6,387 bases of DNA from Pseudomonadota bacterium (lineage in GTDB: Bacteria; Pseudomonadota; Alphaproteobacteria; Acetobacterales; Acetobacteraceae): the NCBI GenBank assembly GCA_021829055.1, contig JAJZCS010000122.1:1-6387 (forward strand), written 5' to 3'. Position numbers and translations under genes: made by a program. The notes under the pieces were generated by a model. It was not told the origin of the DNA. It saw only the letters and a program-made list of their open reading frames with translations, and did not search any database. Below, piece after piece: positions 1 to 6,224 of the stretch. Numbering within the stretch: the first letter of the stretch is position 1; every line of letters begins with the position of its first letter.

Positions 1-502
1 CATCACCAGAGCGGCGCGCCAGCAGAGCGAGTAGCTTGAACTCCTTTGGTGTGAGATCGAGTACTTGGCCCGCACGCGTGGCGCGGTGACCAGTGAGATC
101 GATCTCGAGATCGGCGATACGGAGCAGTGCTGGCTGGCGCATGGCTCCCCGGCGCAGTATTGTTCGCACGCGGGCCAGAAGCTCGGAGAACGCGAAGGGC
201 TTGACCAGGTAATCATCCGCACCGGCCTCAAGCCCCGCCACGCGGTCGCTTACTTGGTCGCGCGCCGTGAGCAGCAGAACGGCGATCTGGCGGTCGCGTC
301 GGCGGATTTCCCTGAGAATTTCGAAGCCGCTACGCCCAGGCAGCATGACGTCGAGAATGACGGCGTCGTAAGAGCCGTGGCGCGCGAGTTCGAGCGCGCT
401 CTCTCCATCCGGGGAGACGTCGGCGGTAAAGCCGTTTTCCTCAAGCCCCTTTCTGAGATAGGCGGCAGTCTTCATCTCATCCTCGACGATCAGGATTCTC
501 AT
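1..502 (-). CDS. OmpR-family heavy-metal-type response regulator (3' end cut by window edge)
   Basis: This is the first 167 residues of a winged-helix response regulator, normally about 225 residues. The receiver domain fills residues 1-118. It has the acidic pocket in MRILIVEDE, the phosphoacceptor Asp51 in AVILDVMLPG, Thr79 in LLLTARD and Lys101 in DDYLVKPF. The OmpR/PhoB DNA-binding domain begins near residue 125 and is recognisable from LDLTPKEFKLLALLARR before the edge. The sequence style fits the CopR/CusR/IrlR heavy-metal regulator group, but the inducing signal cannot be read from it. The ATG overlaps the stop of the upstream DedA/PAP2 gene as ATGA, so it is probably translated by coupling to that gene. 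A membrane histidine kinase is expected just outside the left edge. It is not visible here. Confidence 0.93.
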   Translation of the reverse strand, partial: MRILIVEDEMKTAAYLRKGLEENGFTADVSPDGESALELARHGSYDAVILDVMLPGRSGFEILREIRRRDRQIAVLLLTARDQVSDRVAGLEAGADDYLVKPFAFSELLARVRTILRRGAMRQPALLRIADLEIDLTGHRATRAGQVLDLTPKEFKLLALLARRSGD

Positions 503-2559
503 TGCGCCCTCCCTTGGGATTGTGTAATGAAACAACTACCGATCTTCGCGCTGCTCGCGCCTGCGAGCAGGACCGGGCTACCGTCAGAGCCCCTGGCCAC
601 CAGCCGCGCCGCCGGCAGCCCTCGGCCCATCACGGGCAGGATGGATGTCATAGAACCTTCGGGATCCGGTATAGTCAGAGTCGCGAACATCCTTCGCAGC
701 CTTTGTTTCTCTATTTCTCCAATCTTGAGTGTCAGCACACGCCCATCCGGAGCTATGACGTAGACGCCAGATTTCCAGATACGCAGCACCAGTCGTTCGT
801 CAGAGGCAAGCCCATGGCCTGTCAAGACCATGACGAGATCTGACCGCCTGCCATTATCCCAGCGTGGCAGCGTCGGCATTTCGGATGGCGTTGCATGAGG
901 AGCAAGGAAGGTTAGAGCATTGCGAAAGGTCCATACCGGCGGAGTACGCCAGCCTTCTCGGACCAGTGCTTTGCGAAGCGCATCAACCCGTCCGACCCAC
1001 TGGACGCTCAGCGGCTGAACGAAACCACCGAGCATGTCGAGACTTCGTGCCGGCAGAGTTTCCCATCCGTGCGATTGCCAAGCATCGCATGTTATGACGG
1101 AACCGGCATATCCGACTTCGTATCTTTGTATGTCAGCGTGGCGATTCAACACGACAGCCGGAATGCCCGTGATGGCTATGATTGCCGCGGTAATAGTAAC
1201 AAGACTCCATGGGGGTACCGGCTCTATCGGCCGTACAACATAGGCAAGCCCGAGACTGGCTGCCCATGCAAACCCGAATGCTGCTGCTGCCAGCTCCGAA
1301 GAGAGCCAGTCGATTCCCAGATAGACGCGACTGCCAAGCTGCATGGCTATGAAGAGAGCCGTCATGATCATAATCATCATGCGATGCCGCACGCCGAGCC
1401 TGCTGGCGGCGATGACTGTCAGAAAACCATATAGTGCGGAAGCGGTCGCAAGATCGCCGCCCGGAAATGGTATCAGGCTCCATCCCGGCGTCATCGGTGA
1501 TGGTGGCGGCCGACGAAGGGCAAGATCGAGCCCGGCCGAAAACAGCGAGGCACCGATAACCGCGGCAATTCCGTAAGCCGTAGCCCGCCAGGCGCGGCGC
1601 TGGTCAAGCCAGACCAGCACGACTGCCGCGACCGCCAGCGTGACCGGTCCGCTGCCCAGTCGGGCGAGCACGATCGCGATCTCGACAGCAAGACCTGTCC
1701 GATAAGGCTCAAAAAAATGAAGAATCGCACGGTCCGCATAGACCAGCGGATCTCCGGCGATCATATCCTGCAGAACCCCGAGAAACAGCCAGAGACTGCC
1801 GGCCAATACGCACGCCAACATCAGCAATCCCGAAAGCTCTGTTTTGGCGGGGTCGAGAAGGGATGCGACCGTGTGCCGGAACCGGGTATCACGAGCACGA
1901 GACCAGATCAGGATTGGTTCCCGCAGCGCTGCAAGCCGGGCGACCAGGATCCGGAGCAGCCGCGGCAAAAGAAAAAGCAAAAGCCCAAGACCAACAATAA
2001 AACCAATGAATATCGCTTCAAGGCGGCCGGCCACGGCACCAAGGATCGTCAGTGAGGCCCCAACGAGAACACCGGCTGTCACATGTGCGGGCGCCCACAG
2101 GACCGCCGAAACAACATCCAAGATATAGAACCGGATAGGGCGCATCCCGCTGATTCCGGCGACGATCGGCGCGACGGCCCGGACGCCCGGCGTGAAGCGG
2201 GCAATGATGATAGATGATCCTCCGTGCTGCTCAAAGAACGCCTGTCCCTGGGGCAGAAGACGGGGATGCCGGCAGAGCGGCCAGATCCGTGTTGCCTGGT
2301 CCCGATATCGATGGCCGAACCAGAATGGCAGTCCATCGCCGAGCACAGCGCCCGCCGTTACCCAGCTGACCAGTGGCCAGAAATGAAGGGCGCCGGTCGG
2401 TACGAGAGCGCCTAAGGCAATGACGATCGCCGTTCCGGGCACAAGAGCGCCAATAACGGGAAAGGCTTCCGCGCCGGTAAGCAGAAATGCGAGAAGATAG
2501 GCAAGAAACGAGTGCATTTCTGCAAGGTGGACAATTGTGTCTGTCAGGTGAGTGAGCAA
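499..2559 (-). CDS. Membrane protein fusing DedA, PAP2-like and LssY C-terminal domains
   Basis: This is a 686-residue polytopic inner-membrane protein. Residues 1 to about 215 are a DedA/SNARE-associated domain (GAEAFPVIGALVPG near the start, then ARFTPGVRAVAPIVAGISGM). DedA proteins are linked to undecaprenyl-phosphate or phospholipid flipping. Residues of about 240-440 form a PAP2-fold segment, and about 475-680 an LssY-C-like soluble domain. The PAP2 motifs are altered. The position of PSGH reads PGGD (Asp369). The third motif, SRVYLGIDW, has Arg411 but Asp417 where His is normal, and Glu422 replaces the usual Asp. Lipid phosphatase activity is therefore doubtful. The start is TTG at 2559. 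An in-frame TAG lies just upstream, and GGAGACGGA provides a ribosome site. An ATG at 2517 is the alternative but would shorten the N-terminus. The gene overlaps the following response regulator by 4 bases, so the two form one operon. Intact family members are associated with envelope and cationic-peptide phenotypes. A role here is inference. Confidence 0.92.
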   Translation of the reverse strand: MLTHLTDTIVHLAEMHSFLAYLLAFLLTGAEAFPVIGALVPGTAIVIALGALVPTGALHFWPLVSWVTAGAVLGDGLPFWFGHRYRDQATRIWPLCRHPRLLPQGQAFFEQHGGSSIIIARFTPGVRAVAPIVAGISGMRPIRFYILDVVSAVLWAPAHVTAGVLVGASLTILGAVAGRLEAIFIGFIVGLGLLLFLLPRLLRILVARLAALREPILIWSRARDTRFRHTVASLLDPAKTELSGLLMLACVLAGSLWLFLGVLQDMIAGDPLVYADRAILHFFEPYRTGLAVEIAIVLARLGSGPVTLAVAAVVLVWLDQRRAWRATAYGIAAVIGASLFSAGLDLALRRPPPSPMTPGWSLIPFPGGDLATASALYGFLTVIAASRLGVRHRMMIMIMTALFIAMQLGSRVYLGIDWLSSELAAAAFGFAWAASLGLAYVVRPIEPVPPWSLVTITAAIIAITGIPAVVLNRHADIQRYEVGYAGSVITCDAWQSHGWETLPARSLDMLGGFVQPLSVQWVGRVDALRKALVREGWRTPPVWTFRNALTFLAPHATPSEMPTLPRWDNGRRSDLVMVLTGHGLASDERLVLRIWKSGVYVIAPDGRVLTLKIGEIEKQRLRRMFATLTIPDPEGSMTSILPVMGRGLPAARLVARGSDGSPVLLAGASSAKIGSCFITQSQGRAQ

Positions 2560-2799
2560 TAGGTGTCCGTCTCCAGTCTATTCTTTGAACAATTTCTCTA
2601 TGGAAGGACGATGATCATAGATCGGTCAAATCAAGAGGGAATGATGTGATCAATGACTCTGGGGTGCCGAGGCATTTGGCGTGCGCGAAGGCACGGTCCG
2701 CCGCGGCGGAGCGACTTCACGCGCGGGCGTTATCGAAGCCTTGAAGTTGCGGTGCCACTGCTCAAAGAACCTGTGGCGGACGGGCACAACTGGACCATT

Positions 2800-2840
2800 C
2801 CCCCCCCCTCGCACCCCGGTATCAAGCGGGTGAGGGGGGT
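2800..2840. repeat. C-tract/G-tract inverted repeat
   Basis: Nine Cs (2800-2808), then TCGCACCC, face GGGTGAGGGGGGT across a spacer of about 11 bases. The right arm read on the minus strand is ATACCCCCCTCACCC. The left arm is the same apart from two extra bases (GC). The repeat could form a stable hairpin. No T-tract follows on either side, so it is not a standard intrinsic terminator. The G6 run flanked by TAT resembles, at the level of general shape, operators of the CsoR/RcnR/FrmR metal-sensor family. No such regulator gene is in the window. Confidence 0.5.
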
Positions 2841-2862
2841 ATGCATCGGTCGCTCGCAATTG

Positions 2863-2874
2863 TCGGTATACCGA
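2863..2874. repeat. Perfect 12-bp palindrome TCGGTATACCGA
   Basis: TCGGTATACCGA is its own reverse complement. It lies 22 bases to the right of the G-tract dyad, in the same intergenic stretch. It could be a protein-binding site. No cognate regulator can be named, and a palindrome of this length can arise by chance. Confidence 0.35.
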
Positions 2875-2951
2875 ACTCAGGTTTTTCTTTTCTGATCGAA
2901 CGATGCTGGTTATTTTTTTATTGATGTCGATCCAACCCCCCATTTTCCTAA

Positions 2952-3668
2952 TCAATCTTCCTGGTCTACGTTTCGTATCGCTATCTTGATATGCGGAAAG
3001 TGACCACGTAACCCCTCTGCTAACACGGTCACCTGCTCAGGGGGCGCTGGTGCAAGCGTCCTATCGAGACACCCGTCAACGCGGCACCCCTGCAAGGTGT
3101 AGTGCGTTACACCCATGCCATCTAAAGAATCGGCAAGAACAAACAAATCTCGTGATCCTAGAAGCTGAGGATGGACAGTCGTCCGCACCTCATACTGAAC
3201 GCCACTGGCAATAACGGCCCGCAGGCTCTCTTTCGCATGTTCTCCGCTACCGCTAACGGCCGTTACTTTCGCGTAGTCCCCGAACGGGGCCTTAACGTCA
3301 AAAGCTATCCAGTCGAGCGACGGCAAGACGGCGTTCAGTCGGTCAGGATAGGGGCCAGCCGTGTGAAGCCCAACCCGGAATCCCAGTGCTCGGATCTCGC
3401 GAATCGCGGCAACGAGCCCGCTCTGCAAAGTTGGCTCACCGCCCGAGAATACCATTCCATCCAAAAGCCCAACGCGGCGCCGCATAAGCTCTACCACGTC
3501 CGGCCACTGAACCGATCCCGACGGATGGGTGCCCAACAAGTGTGGATTATGACAGTAGCGGCAACGCCATGGACAACCTTGGCAGAACACCGTGGCAGCC
3601 AAGTCGCCCGGCCAGTCACAGCTCGACAGACTCACAAAGCCGCCAAGCCGCAACTCAGCGGTGGGCAT
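2952..3668 (-). CDS. nrdG: Anaerobic ribonucleotide reductase activating protein (radical SAM)
   Basis: This is the radical-SAM activase that uses a [4Fe-4S] cluster and S-adenosylmethionine to place a glycyl radical on the class III reductase. The protein is 238 residues from ATG 3668. The cluster motif CPWRCRYC supplies Cys32, Cys36 and Cys39, with an extra Cys29 just before it. GGEPT at 76-80 is the SAM-binding glycine-rich motif. LGGFVSLSSCDWPG near the N-terminus and FDVKAPF mid-protein fit the NrdG subgroup seen in many Proteobacteria, which is longer than E. coli NrdG. A GTG at 3716 would add 16 residues but lies deep inside the conserved glycyl-radical ORF. I prefer ATG 3668 because it puts LRLGGF at the usual distance from the start. 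It overlaps the upstream small ORF by 14 bases, so translation is likely coupled. It is the last gene of the nrd operon. Confidence 0.92.
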   Translation of the reverse strand: MPTAELRLGGFVSLSSCDWPGDLAATVFCQGCPWRCRYCHNPHLLGTHPSGSVQWPDVVELMRRRVGLLDGMVFSGGEPTLQSGLVAAIREIRALGFRVGLHTAGPYPDRLNAVLPSLDWIAFDVKAPFGDYAKVTAVSGSGEHAKESLRAVIASGVQYEVRTTVHPQLLGSRDLFVLADSLDGMGVTHYTLQGCRVDGCLDRTLAPAPPEQVTVLAEGLRGHFPHIKIAIRNVDQED

Positions 3669-3873
3669 CACCGGCTGCGTTCTGATTGCCGGATTCGACG
3701 AAAAAGGTGCGTTCACGGAATTCGCTTTGTTTGCCGTGGTTGAACGAGGACACTGGCCGGTGATAGCCCATGACTCGTGTCCATACTTCGCACGGCTGGC
3801 GCTCGGCGTCGCTGAGCGTAATCGCCTCTGGACAATCTGTCAGCTCGGGCTTGATGGGGTTGATGCTGTTCAT
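3655..3873 (-). CDS. Free-standing glycyl radical domain of class III ribonucleotide reductase
   Basis: This small protein of 72 residues carries what is normally the C-terminal tail of NrdD. Residues 28-36 read CEVWTRVMG and lead into YHRPVSSFNHGK and EFRERTFF. Gly36 in TRVMGY is the expected radical glycine. The same pattern (xRVxGYxRPVxxxNxGK) closes single-chain NrdD proteins. Residues 1-27 look like a linker, and about 13 residues after the last conserved Phe overlap the start of nrdG. The ATG overlaps the nrdD stop as ATGA. AAAGGA lies 8 bases upstream of the ATG. A TGA in its own frame lies at 3877-3879, two codons before the start, which argues for a genuine separate start and not a simple frameshifted fusion. 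It probably docks into the NrdD barrel and is the substrate of NrdG. Short ORFs of this kind are, I believe, annotated in some relatives as a small NrdD, but I cannot check that here. Confidence 0.85.
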   Translation of the reverse strand: MNSINPIKPELTDCPEAITLSDAERQPCEVWTRVMGYHRPVSSFNHGKQSEFRERTFFVESGNQNAAGDAHR

Positions 3874-5912
3874 GCGTCAGTTCCTTTCATGGTGCAGGAC
3901 CGCGGCCCACGCTTGCGGGCCAGGATTTCGTCATCGCATTTCGGGCAAAAAGTGAACTCACCGCTGAGATAGCCATGTTTCGGGCAGATCGAAAAAGTTG
4001 GGGTGATGGTGATATAGGGGACCCGGAAATTCTCCAGCGCCCGACGAACCAGCTTCCGGCACGCATCCACCGAAGAAACGCGCTCACGCATATAAAGGTG
4101 GAGCACCGTTCCGCCGGTGTATTTGCGTTGCAGATCGCTCTGCCGTTCCAACGCATCGAAGGCATCGTCGGTAAATCCGACGGGTAGCTGAGTTGAGTTT
4201 GTATAATAAGGTGCGTCTAATGTCCCCGCCTGCAGAATCCCGGGGAATCGCTTACGGTCCTCGCGAGCGAACCGGTAGGTGGCACCTTCAGCTGGCGTCG
4301 CTTCCAGATTATACATCTGCCCGGTCTCGCTCTGATACATTACGATTCGCGCCCGAATATGATCGAGAACCCGCAGGGCGAAGTCGCGCCCCCATTGCGT
4401 GGTAATATCTTCGGCGTCACCAGTGAAATTGCGAATCATCTCGTTGACCCCATTGACCCCAAGCGTCGAAAAATGGTTCCGGAGCGTGCCGAGATATCGC
4501 TTCGTATAGGGATACAGGCCCTCATCCATCAGCCGCTGGATGGTTTTGCGCTTGATCTCCAGGCTGTCGCGGCCAAGGTCAAGGAGCCCATCTAGATGAC
4601 GGAAAAGTAAAGGTTTATCGCCCTTATGGAGGTAACCGAGCCGCGCGCAATTGATGGTAACGACGCCGAGTGAGCCCGTCTGCTCTGCACTGCCAAACAA
4701 GCCGTTACCCCGCTTAAGCAGTTCCGTCAGATCAAGCTGTAGTCGGCAGCACATGGAGCGTACCATGTTTGGTTTAAGGTCAGAATTGACGAAATTCTGG
4801 AAGTACGGAAGGCCGTATTTTGCGGTCAGCGCGAAAAGCTGTTCGGCATTCTCGCTTTCCCATGGAAAATCCGGCGTGATATTGTACGTAGGAATGGGAA
4901 ACGTGAAGACTCGACCTTTAGCATCCCCTTGAGCCATGACATCAATGTAGGCGCGATTAATCATGTCCATCTCGACCTGCAAATCGCCGTAGGTGAACCC
5001 CACCTCGGCGCCACCGATCACAGGAACCTGCTCGCGGAGATCCTCCGGACAGGTCCAATCGAAAGTCAGGTTCGTAAAGGGCGTCTGAGTGCCCCAACGC
5101 GATGGCACATTGAGATTGTAAACCATCTCCTGGATACCTTGGCGAACCGCCTCGTAGGTGAGGCGGTCCTTGCGAACAAATGGGGCCATGTACGTGTCGA
5201 ACGAGCTGAATGCCTGCGCCCCTGCCCACTCGTTCTGCAATGTGCCAAGGAAGTTGACAATTTGTCCGATCGCGCTTGACAGATGCTGCGGCGGCCCAGC
5301 CTCAATCCGCCCCGGCACGCCATTCAGCCCCTCGGTAAGCAAGGTACGCAATGACCAACCGGCGCAGTACCCGGTTAGCATGTCAAGATCGTGAATATGG
5401 ATATCACCGTCCCGGTGGGCCGCCCCGATCTCGGGCGCATAAACATGCGACAGCCAATAGTTCGCCGCGACTTTACCAGAAACATTGAGAATCAACCCGC
5501 CCAAGGAATAGCCTTGATTCGCGTTCGCGCTGACACGCCAGTCCGCGCGGTCCAGATAATCGTCGATCGACGCGGCAACCGCCACCATCGTGTCACGGTC
5601 GTGCCGCATCCGTGCATGCTGGTCCCGATAAACGATGTAGGCTCTTGCAGTGGCGAAATGGTTTGCGGAGATCAAAATCTTTTCCACCACGTCCTGAATC
5701 TGCTCAATTTGGGGTGGCTCTGCATCAAAACGCCGGGCGAGTATGTCTACTGCCTCGGATGCAAGCAGTTCCGCTTCCGCTTCCCCAAATTCCCCGGTAG
5801 CCAACCCGGCACGAGCAATTGCGGCGCAGATCTTGCTGCCGTCAAATGGCACCATCGCACCAGAGCGCTTGGCCACAAACCGAGGTGAAGAAGTACCGGG
5901 ATGTCCGCTCAT
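3870..5912 (-). CDS. nrdD: Anaerobic (class III) ribonucleoside-triphosphate reductase, catalytic chain lacking the glycyl radical site
   Basis: This enzyme reduces ribonucleotides to deoxyribonucleotides for DNA synthesis without oxygen. It has 680 residues. An ATP-cone allosteric domain occupies about 10-103 (RFVAKRSGAMVPFDGSKI to YRDQHARMR). The ten-stranded barrel follows, with GDIHIHDLDMLTGYCAGW at 169-186 (Cys183 is a candidate active-site Cys) and MCCRLQLDL at 387-395 (Cys388/Cys389). The C-terminus has a Cys/His cluster (CPKHGYLSGEFTFCPKC: Cys643, His646, Cys656, Cys659) typical of the NrdD zinc site. The chain then ends with a basic tail and stops. The RVxGY radical motif that should follow is absent and lies in the next ORF, whose ATG overlaps this stop. 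The start is ATG 5912, preceded by GGAACAGGTGGT. Upstream are two NrdR-like boxes and a promoter. It is the first gene of the three-gene nrd operon. Confidence 0.95.
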   Translation of the reverse strand: MSGHPGTSSPRFVAKRSGAMVPFDGSKICAAIARAGLATGEFGEAEAELLASEAVDILARRFDAEPPQIEQIQDVVEKILISANHFATARAYIVYRDQHARMRHDRDTMVAVAASIDDYLDRADWRVSANANQGYSLGGLILNVSGKVAANYWLSHVYAPEIGAAHRDGDIHIHDLDMLTGYCAGWSLRTLLTEGLNGVPGRIEAGPPQHLSSAIGQIVNFLGTLQNEWAGAQAFSSFDTYMAPFVRKDRLTYEAVRQGIQEMVYNLNVPSRWGTQTPFTNLTFDWTCPEDLREQVPVIGGAEVGFTYGDLQVEMDMINRAYIDVMAQGDAKGRVFTFPIPTYNITPDFPWESENAEQLFALTAKYGLPYFQNFVNSDLKPNMVRSMCCRLQLDLTELLKRGNGLFGSAEQTGSLGVVTINCARLGYLHKGDKPLLFRHLDGLLDLGRDSLEIKRKTIQRLMDEGLYPYTKRYLGTLRNHFSTLGVNGVNEMIRNFTGDAEDITTQWGRDFALRVLDHIRARIVMYQSETGQMYNLEATPAEGATYRFAREDRKRFPGILQAGTLDAPYYTNSTQLPVGFTDDAFDALERQSDLQRKYTGGTVLHLYMRERVSSVDACRKLVRRALENFRVPYITITPTFSICPKHGYLSGEFTFCPKCDDEILARKRGPRSCTMKGTDA
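3882..3887 (-). promoter_or_regulatory. Shine-Dalgarno of the glycyl-radical ORF
   Basis: AAAGGA on the minus strand lies inside the last codons of nrdD, 8 bases before the ATG at 3873. Its strength and spacing support independent re-initiation of the small ORF after the nrdD stop, and it helps fix the start. Confidence 0.65.
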
Positions 5913-5958
5913 ACCACCTGTTCCATTACCCGAAGTTTCAACCGAAAAACGTTCGCGT

Positions 5959-5974
5959 TTACTATAAATAGTAT
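5959..5974. promoter_or_regulatory. NrdR box, promoter-distal
   Basis: TTACTATAAATAGTAT contains the inverted repeat ACTAT-AA-ATAGT and fits the NrdR consensus acaCwATATaTwGtgt at 12 of 16 positions by eye. It sits 46 bases before the nrdD start, inside the presumed 5' leader. NrdR is the ATP/dATP-sensing repressor of ribonucleotide reductase genes, and it binds pairs of such boxes. Confidence 0.72.
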
Positions 5975-5990
5975 TTTCTACGTGAATAGG

Positions 5991-6006
5991 ACGCTATATG
6001 TAGTAT
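5991..6006. promoter_or_regulatory. NrdR box, promoter-proximal
   Basis: ACGCTATATGTAGTAT fits the NrdR consensus at 13 of 16 positions by eye, including the CTATAT core. Its centre is 32 bp from that of the other box, which is the three-helical-turn spacing known for paired NrdR sites. It overlaps the proposed -10 element of the nrdD promoter, which fits repression by NrdR. Confidence 0.75.
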
Positions 6007-6031
6007 GGTGCTTGGATTGTGAGTCCGTCAA
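6002..6031 (-). promoter_or_regulatory. Candidate sigma-70 promoter of the nrd operon
   Basis: On the minus strand TTGACG (6031-6026) is a 5/6 match to the -35 consensus. After 18 bases comes CATACT (6007-6002), a 4/6 match to the -10 consensus. Transcription would start near 5995 and give a leader of roughly 80 bases. The overlap of the -10 with an NrdR box makes functional sense. I looked for an FNR/Anr site (TTGAT-N4-ATCAA) between 5913 and 6115 and saw none. Confidence 0.45.
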
Positions 6032-6122
6032 GAGGAAGACCGACATACTTCAGGGCAATCGCTTGAACGGCTCGGGGATTCCGGCGCGGGCTTGAAGTCT
6101 GATTCATCGGAGACCTGTCAAC

Positions 6123-6166
6123 GGCGGAGCAAAAACAGACCAGTGTGGCGGCGCAAAAACCGGCCA
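6123..6166. repeat. Two terminal direct repeats of the IS21-family element
   Basis: GGCGGAGCAAAAACAGACCA (6123-6142) and GGCGGCGCAAAAACCGGCCA (6147-6166) match at 17 of 20 positions with a period of 24 bases. Multiple short repeats near each terminus are characteristic of IS21-family ends and are thought to be transposase-binding sites. Confidence 0.75.
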
Positions 6167-6181
6167 CTGGGCTTGGGGATG

Positions 6182-6224
6182 ATGGATATGGGCCCCTGGC
6201 TGCAGGGGTCTTTCTCATATCCAT
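6182..6224 (-). repeat. Nested stem-loop at the end of istB
   Basis: ATGGATATG (6182-6190) pairs perfectly with CATATCCAT (6216-6224). Inside, CCCCTG (6193-6198) pairs with CAGGGG (6203-6208) around a GCTG loop. The istB stop codon lies within the outer stem. No U-tract follows, so it is not a classical intrinsic terminator. It may still stabilise the istB message or limit readthrough out of the element toward nrdD. Confidence 0.55.

Larger units (their letters stand above)
2560..2951. other. Intergenic region without a convincing gene
   Basis: This stretch of 392 bases lies between the stop of nrdG and the start of the DedA/PAP2 gene, both on the minus strand. It must hold the promoter of the latter and any terminator of the nrd operon. 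I see no clear -35/-10 pair and no stem followed by a U-tract. Short open frames exist on both strands (for example minus 2650-2955 and plus 2653-2895). They are rich in Arg, Pro and Ser, match no family I recognise, and span low-complexity C and G runs, so I did not call them. The part at 2650-2800 could be a decayed gene. Two dyads inside it are listed separately. Confidence 0.6.

Noticed and set aside
65..763. Plus-strand 232-residue open frame
   Set aside because: It is antisense to the response regulator and the end of the DedA/PAP2/LssY gene, both of which show clear family motifs. The plus-strand translation shows no domain.
2650..2955. Minus-strand 101-residue open frame in the intergenic gap
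   Set aside because: It starts at the very end of nrdG, crosses the homopolymer dyad, is rich in Arg, Pro and Ser, and has no recognisable family.
3870..3880. Sequencing frameshift explaining the split between nrdD and the glycyl radical domain
   Set aside because: The small frame has a TGA at 3877-3879 and the nrdD frame stops at 3870-3872. A single indel could fuse them only within a few bases. The good ribosome site and ATGA junction fit re-initiation better. Resequencing would still be the final test.
5913..6115. FNR/Anr-type anaerobic activator site upstream of nrdD
   Set aside because: No TTGAT-N4-ATCAA-like sequence was found on either strand. TTGAA and TTCAA half-like stretches lack a partner at the right spacing.
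5994..6224. Minus-strand 76-residue frame across the IS boundary, and its inner 37-residue part starting at 6106
   Set aside because: It crosses the inferred IS terminus and ends inside an NrdR box. The inner part has only a vague resemblance to basic small proteins and overlaps the proposed promoter.
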